The notes under the pieces are model-generated. The model ran no database searches. It was not told the DNA's origin and saw only the letters and a program-made list of their open reading frames with translations. 64,000 nt of DNA from Chthoniobacteraceae bacterium. Lineage in GTDB: Bacteria > Verrucomicrobiota > Verrucomicrobiia > Chthoniobacterales > Chthoniobacteraceae. Shown here one piece after another: positions 58,471 to 64,000 of this stretch; position 1 is the first letter of the stretch; every line of letters begins with the position of its first letter. The position numbers were made by a program, and so were the translations under genes. Where the stretch lies: positions 1 to 64,000 of the forward strand of contig CANJNZ010000017.1 in NCBI GenBank assembly GCA_947476045.1, read 5' to 3'.

Positions 58471-59965
58471 TCACTCCTTTTGCGCGACCCCTCCAAACTT
58501 GGCAAGTCGCGATGGCGCGCCCCGCTAGTAAAAGTTCGCGGTCATCCCTACGGCTTAAGCGGAGGGCTCTTGGTTCTGTCAGGGTTTTCAGGTTGGTAAG
58601 GCCTTGCAGTCCATCCGTATTTTGTAGCGAAGAGCACTTCCAGAGGCCAAGTTCTTGCAGGCATGTAAGTCCTTTCAAGGCATCCAAGTTTGAGAGTGAG
58701 GGACACCAGTTGAGGTGGAGCCTTTGCATACCTGTGAGGCCCTTCAGAGCTTCATTCACATTTTGCGATTTGGACCCAGTCCTTAGATAAAGTTCTCGCA
58801 GACCAGTGAGTCCTCTCAGGTCGTCCACGTTTGGCAATGCGTCACAACTGTAAAGCTTAAGCACTTGCAGACCGGTGTGGCCCTTCAGTCCATCCAAGTT
58901 TTTCAAGCTGTTGCAACTGTTTAGATAGAGTTCCCGCAGACCAGTAAGTCCCCTGAGTTCATCCACATTTTGCAGTTTATGGCAGTATTCAAAATCGAGA
59001 ACTTGCAGGCCGGTGAGTTCCTTGAGTAGATCGACGTTTTTCAGAGCGTCGCAAAAGCTGAGGTGGAGATTTTTCAAGCCAGTGAGACCCTTCAGACCAT
59101 CCAAGTTTTGCAACGCATTGTAACTTGGGCCTGCCTCAATAATCAGCGTTTGCAGACCTGTGAGATTTTTCAAACTGTCCAAATTCTTTAGCGAGGAGCA
59201 ATGGCGGATCGCGAGCGTTTGCAGGCCAGTGAGTTTCTCTAAGCCATCCATGTTTGGCAGCACGTTGCAATTCCGCAGGCTGAGCGTTTGCAGGCCAGTA
59301 AGGTTTTTTAAACCATCAATGCTTTTCAGAGCGCTGCAAGCATCAAAACTGAGCGTTTGCAGACCGGTGAGATCCTTAAGGACATCCACGTTTGGCAGCG
59401 CAACACCAACTTGAAGATCGAGTTTTTTCAAGCCCGTCAGACCTTTCAGTCCATCCACATTTTTTAACCCGAGGGATACGCCGAGAGTGAACGTTTCAAG
59501 ACTCGTGAGTTCCTTCAGACCATTTAAATTTTGCAACGCATCACTATCCTTGATGACGAGTTTTTTCAAGCTGGTAAGGCCATTAAGTCCGTCTAGATTG
59601 CTACATCTTGAAACAGTCAACTCCGTAGGACGGAGTCGCTGGAGCATGCCACGATATCTCCTCACGCTTCGAACATTATCCATAACAAGATTGCGACGTC
59701 TGGCTCCGTTCGCTTCTGCTTTACGCGCGGGCTCACCGCTCCGTGGTTCCTCACCGGTGTCATCACAAATCCATGTAAACCCTGCCCCCGTTGCCTGACG
59801 CACGGCGTCTAGATATTCTTGCTCGGGCAAGCTTGTCTGACGCACGGCTTCTTTATAAGAGTTTTCGCGCCACACGCTATAGCCACACACGCATAAAACC
59901 AAGGCAAACAACCAGCAAAGATAACAAAGACTGTTCCTGCTCTTCGCTTTTCGCTCTTCTTTCAT
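58448..59965 (-). CDS. LRR protein 3 with GFxWxCDD/RPTEL N-terminal domain, altered C-terminus
   Basis: 505 residues from ATG 59965. A membrane helix (CYLCWLFALVLCVCGYSVW) precedes the family domain (YLDAVRQATGAGFTWICDD ... YRGMLQRLRPTEL). About fourteen LRRs follow (for example LKGLTGLKKLDLQVG, LKNLTGLQTLSLRNCNVLPN). The shared cap IPAAALREL..ALPKTDIT is missing; the last ~40 residues (TEPRALRLSRRDDRELLLAG and onward) look unrelated. This suggests C-terminal truncation or frameshift. Cotranscribed with LRR gene 2. Confidence 0.85.
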   Translation of the reverse strand: MKEERKAKSRNSLCYLCWLFALVLCVCGYSVWRENSYKEAVRQTSLPEQEYLDAVRQATGAGFTWICDDTGEEPRSGEPARKAEANGARRRNLVMDNVRSVRRYRGMLQRLRPTELTVSRCSNLDGLNGLTSLKKLVIKDSDALQNLNGLKELTSLETFTLGVSLGLKNVDGLKGLTGLKKLDLQVGVALPNVDVLKDLTGLQTLSFDACSALKSIDGLKNLTGLQTLSLRNCNVLPNMDGLEKLTGLQTLAIRHCSSLKNLDSLKNLTGLQTLIIEAGPSYNALQNLDGLKGLTGLKNLHLSFCDALKNVDLLKELTGLQVLDFEYCHKLQNVDELRGLTGLRELYLNSCNSLKNLDGLKGHTGLQVLKLYSCDALPNVDDLRGLTGLRELYLRTGSKSQNVNEALKGLTGMQRLHLNWCPSLSNLDALKGLTCLQELGLWKCSSLQNTDGLQGLTNLKTLTEPRALRLSRRDDRELLLAGRAIATCQVWRGRAKGVNERRVYS

Positions 59966-60251
59966 CCTCCTCCTACTAACTCATTACGCAAATCCTAGCA
60001 AGTCGTGAAAGGCACCGCATTCTGACAAGTATACTTTTACCTCAGTTCCTCAGCATTTCGGCGGGAGGCAAGGAACTCCGACATGTGGGTGTTCCGTAAA
60101 CACGAGCATGGTTTCTACCGCCACCGGCACAGTGGACATCATGCAAAACTAGATTCAGAAAAATTTGCGGTGGGGTGAAAATGCCAATTGACCGGTTTTC
60201 CCTGTGCCACGTAGCATCCGGCCCCGTCAACCAAACCACAACCTCACTAAA
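59966..60251. other. Divergent gap before accB
   Basis: No supported gene. The longest plus-strand frame (from ATG at 60083) codes for a short His-rich peptide with no family. Promoters for accBC and the LRR operon are expected here, but no clear boxes were found. Confidence 0.4.
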
Positions 60252-60719
60252 TTGGACTATAAAGAAATCAAAGAGCTCGTCGCTCTCATGAGGAAAAACG
60301 ACCTCTCCGTCTTCAAAATGGAGAGCGAAGGATTCAAAATCACTCTCAAACGAGGGGCAGAACCCATCATCACCACTGCACCAGTCGGCGCTGCTTACGC
60401 GCTGCCGGCAGCGGCACCCGTCGCAACCACGGCCGCTCCGGCGGTAGCTGCAGATGCTCCGGCGCCTGTTGGCGGTGGCGAAAAACTGAAGGAGATCACT
60501 TCGCCGATGGTCGGCACTTTCTACGCCGCACCGGCACCAGAGGCGCAACCTTTTGTGAGGGTAGGGCAGAAAGTGGACGAAACCACCGTCGTCTGCATCA
60601 TCGAAGCGATGAAGGTGATGAACGAAATCAAGGCGGACTGCAAAGGCGAGATCGTGGAGATCGTGGCCGAGGTGGGCAAGCCGGTGCAGTTCGGGCAGGT
60701 GATGTTCCGCGTGCGCTAG
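60252..60719 (+). CDS. accB: Biotin carboxyl carrier protein of acetyl-CoA carboxylase
   Basis: The TTG at 60252 gives a start equivalent to (M)[18 protein letters not shown], matching the usual AccB N-terminus; a GTG at 60204 is in frame. 155 residues with a central Ala/Pro linker ([20 protein letters not shown]) and a C-terminal biotinyl domain ([20 protein letters not shown]; biotin Lys in [15 protein letters not shown]). It passes carboxybiotin to the transferase. accC follows after 12 bases. Confidence 0.94.
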   Translation: MDYKEIKELVALMRKNDLSVFKMESEGFKITLKRGAEPIITTAPVGAAYALPAAAPVATTAAPAVAADAPAPVGGGEKLKEITSPMVGTFYAAPAPEAQPFVRVGQKVDETTVVCIIEAMKVMNEIKADCKGEIVEIVAEVGKPVQFGQVMFRVR

Positions 60720-60731
60720 AGCGTCCCGACC

Positions 60732-62096
<1,365 letters not shown>

Positions 62097-62279
62097 GCGC
62101 TCATCCCCACCCCCGGCAGGTTGACATCGCGACCAAACCTCCCGCTTTTCCACCGCACCTACAAAGCAGATACAATTTGGTCATTGGATGAATCTTTAGT
62201 TGCAGCACGGGGTTTGCTGATAAACATATAGCTGACCACTTCCGTAAATTTACCCAAAACTTCTTTCCCAATAGAAACT

Positions 62280-64000
62280 ATGCCCCGACTACTCCGCCTC
62301 CTCTTCCTTCTGGCACTTTTCATCGCCGTGCCGCTCCGGGCGGATGTGACCATCACGGAATTCGTGGCCTCCAACCAGACTGGCCTGCTCGACGAAGACG
62401 GTGCCACTTCCGATTGGATCGAACTTTATAACGACGGCACGACCCCCGTGAATATGACCGGCTGGCGGCTCACGGACAGCGCCACCAATCCTACCAAATG
62501 GCTTTTCCCCTCAGTCACCATAGACCCCAAGGGATTCCTGATCGTTTTTGCCTCGAATAAAAACCGCGCCGTCGCGACCTCGCAGTTACATACCAATTTC
62601 AAGCTCGCCTCCAGCGGCGGCTACCTCGCTTTGCTTCGCTCCGACGCTTCGGTTGCAACAGTTTTCAACCCCTACCCCGCGCAATACGACGACAAACCCT
62701 ACGGCTTCGCGCAAACGGTGACGACCACCCAACTCCTCGCGTCAAACAGTTCGGTGAAATTTTTCATCCCCACGAGCGCAACACCGAACGACGCAACGTG
62801 GACGGCGCGCACTTTTAGCGACGCAAGCTGGACGACCGCGACGGCGGGTATCGGCTTTGATTCCACCAGCGCGAGCGGCTACGCCTCGCTCATCGGCGCG
62901 AGCGGAAACGTCCAGACAGCGATGTTGAACAACACCCCCTCGGCCTACGTGCGTTTCTCTTTCAACGTCACAACGCCCGCGTCCGTCACATCGCTCACAA
63001 TGCCGATCAATTACGACGACGGTTTTGTCGCCTACCTGAACGGCACGGAAGTCGCCCGACGCAATGCCCCAGCCGGCGTGCCGACGAACACCTCGCTCGC
63101 CACCGCCAACCACATCGCTTATCAGGCGAAAACTTTCGAAAACATAGACCTCACCCCCTTCGTAAATCTCCTCGTCCCCTCCACCACCGGCCCGAATATT
63201 CTCGCCATCCACGGCCTCAACGAAGCCACGACGAACACCGACTTCCTCATCCGCCCGGAACTGAAGCAATACACCGTCACCCCCGGCACGACGGCGAGCT
63301 ACTACAGCTCGGGCACCCCGGGCGCGTTCAACACGAGCACCATCTACCAACTGCCTTATCCAATCACCCTCTCCCGCCCTTCCGGCCCATTCACGACTAC
63401 TTTTAATCTCACGCTCACCGGTGGGATTGCCGGAACACAAATCCGCTACCTCATCGTTGACCCCGCGGGCGGTGCAGCCATCGCCGATCCGACCATCTCA
63501 AGCACCCTCTACACCGGCCCGATCAGCATCCCATCTTCAAAACTCATCCGTGCCGCCGTATTCGATCCCGTGACCGGAGCAAAAGGCCCCACGCTCACCG
63601 CGCAATATCTCCTCCTCGAAACCACAGCCGGCTCGAACAACACCTCCAGTTTCACCTCAAACCTCCCGATCATCGTCATGGATGACAACGGCGGCGGCCA
63701 GCCCGTGGACGGCTCCGCCGGCGCTTACAGCACCGGGATGATTCACGCATTCCCCCTCGTAAACGGCACCGCCTCGCTGAACTCGACCCCGGCAAATTTC
63801 ACCCGCGCGGGCGTGCGTATGCGCGGCTCATCGTCCCAAGGGTTTCCAAAATGGAACCTCGGTGTTGAGTTGTGGGATGAAAACAACGGCGACCTTGCGG
63901 CTCCGCTCCTCGGCCTTTCTTCCAACAGCGACTGGGTTCTCAACGGACCGTGGTTGTTCGACAACACTTTCATCCACAACAGCTACATCTACGAACTGAG
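62280..64000 (+). CDS. Secreted lamin-tail (LTD) / CotH-kinase-type protein, 3' part cut off
   Basis: An open frame starting at ATG 62280 runs to the window end with no stop (573 codons seen). A signal peptide (MPRLLRLLFLLALFIAVPLR) is followed by a lamin-tail domain (VTITEFVASNQTGLLDEDGA, SDWIELYNDGTTPVNMTGWR), a jelly-roll-like region (SVKFFIPTSATPNDATW) and a chitobiase-like segment. The CotH motif appears at the end (RGSSSQGFPKWNLGVELWDE; SNSDWVLNGPWLFDN). Large verrucomicrobial secreted proteins of this layout are common; CotH can be a protein kinase. Partial at the window edge. Confidence 0.85.
   Translation, partial: MPRLLRLLFLLALFIAVPLRADVTITEFVASNQTGLLDEDGATSDWIELYNDGTTPVNMTGWRLTDSATNPTKWLFPSVTIDPKGFLIVFASNKNRAVATSQLHTNFKLASSGGYLALLRSDASVATVFNPYPAQYDDKPYGFAQTVTTTQLLASNSSVKFFIPTSATPNDATWTARTFSDASWTTATAGIGFDSTSASGYASLIGASGNVQTAMLNNTPSAYVRFSFNVTTPASVTSLTMPINYDDGFVAYLNGTEVARRNAPAGVPTNTSLATANHIAYQAKTFENIDLTPFVNLLVPSTTGPNILAIHGLNEATTNTDFLIRPELKQYTVTPGTTASYYSSGTPGAFNTSTIYQLPYPITLSRPSGPFTTTFNLTLTGGIAGTQIRYLIVDPAGGAAIADPTISSTLYTGPISIPSSKLIRAAVFDPVTGAKGPTLTAQYLLLETTAGSNNTSSFTSNLPIIVMDDNGGGQPVDGSAGAYSTGMIHAFPLVNGTASLNSTPANFTRAGVRMRGSSSQGFPKWNLGVELWDENNGDLAAPLLGLSSNSDWVLNGPWLFDNTFIHNSYIYEL

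Noticed and set aside
60083-60180. Short His-rich ORF before accB
   Set aside because: About 31 codons, no ribosome site or family; likely chance.
62119-62160. TTGACA as a promoter -35 box after accC
   Set aside because: No TATAAT-like -10 box at a spacing of 16-18 bases.

Overview
The window reads as a chromosomal segment of a Verrucomicrobiota bacterium, probably near Chthoniobacterales/Spartobacteria. This is inferred from gene content, not from a search: a DUF6288-type HEAT protein, a secreted sulfatase with C-terminal HEAT repeats, a lamin-tail/CotH secreted protein, an LEPxR-like N-terminal motif (ESLETRIAPAG), DUF1015, and many palindromic intergenic repeats. By eye the DNA is GC-rich, except for two leucine-rich-repeat genes at 56.6-60.0 kb, which look clearly AT-richer. 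No rRNA, tRNA, CRISPR array or intact insertion sequence was seen.

Layout. 0.3-5.9 kb: DUF6288 protein, MazF-type toxin-antitoxin pair, sulfatase and DUF4272 protein, all on the minus strand. 5.9-6.8 kb: repeat-rich gap with a thermonuclease remnant, a hairpin element and a MITE. 6.8-10.5 kb: carbamoyltransferase, SGNH hydrolase, and SxtK/DUF5989 and SxtJ membrane proteins, bracketed by two inverted MITE copies. 11.0-17.4 kb: SMC, apt, carbonic anhydrase, a peptidoglycan-binding protein and a gpsA remnant. 17.6-22.0 kb: two-component system and a surface-type repeat protein with a duplicated 5' region. 22.2-28.9 kb: Fic protein between two copies of the DUF1015 3' end, alkaline phosphatase, DUF2459 lipoprotein, MsrA and the first LRR protein. 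29.0-42.7 kb: LuxE-LuxC fusion divergent from fabF, then nadD, rsfS (apparent ATT start), a CPXCG protein, a PHP-glycosyltransferase fusion, dnaG, rpoD, two envelope proteins, and an infA-yqjD-yqjE-like operon on the minus strand. 42.8-54.4 kb: secreted deiodinase-like/ankyrin protein, tlyA, nadK, an alr / RelE-like / membrane protein / aminotransferase operon, a Pro-Lys-rich secreted protein, hemW, an MBL hydrolase, a Spy-like protein and a sugar-phosphate isomerase. 54.5-64 kb: surA-pdxA with an ABC-2 permease remnant, two LRR paralogues, accB-accC and the start of a CotH protein cut by the window end.

Most genes are housekeeping (chromosome structure, replication priming, primary sigma factor, fatty acid initiation and elongation, NAD and PLP synthesis, ribosome assembly, cell wall D-alanine). 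The accessory interest lies in four places: the sxtIJK-like carbamoylation cassette with flanking MITEs, a three-member LRR family with its own conserved N-terminal domain, the LuxE-LuxC fatty-acid reductase fusion, and several small repeat families that have broken or supplied start and stop codons to neighbouring genes. All calls come from reading the sequence; no alignment or database search was run.
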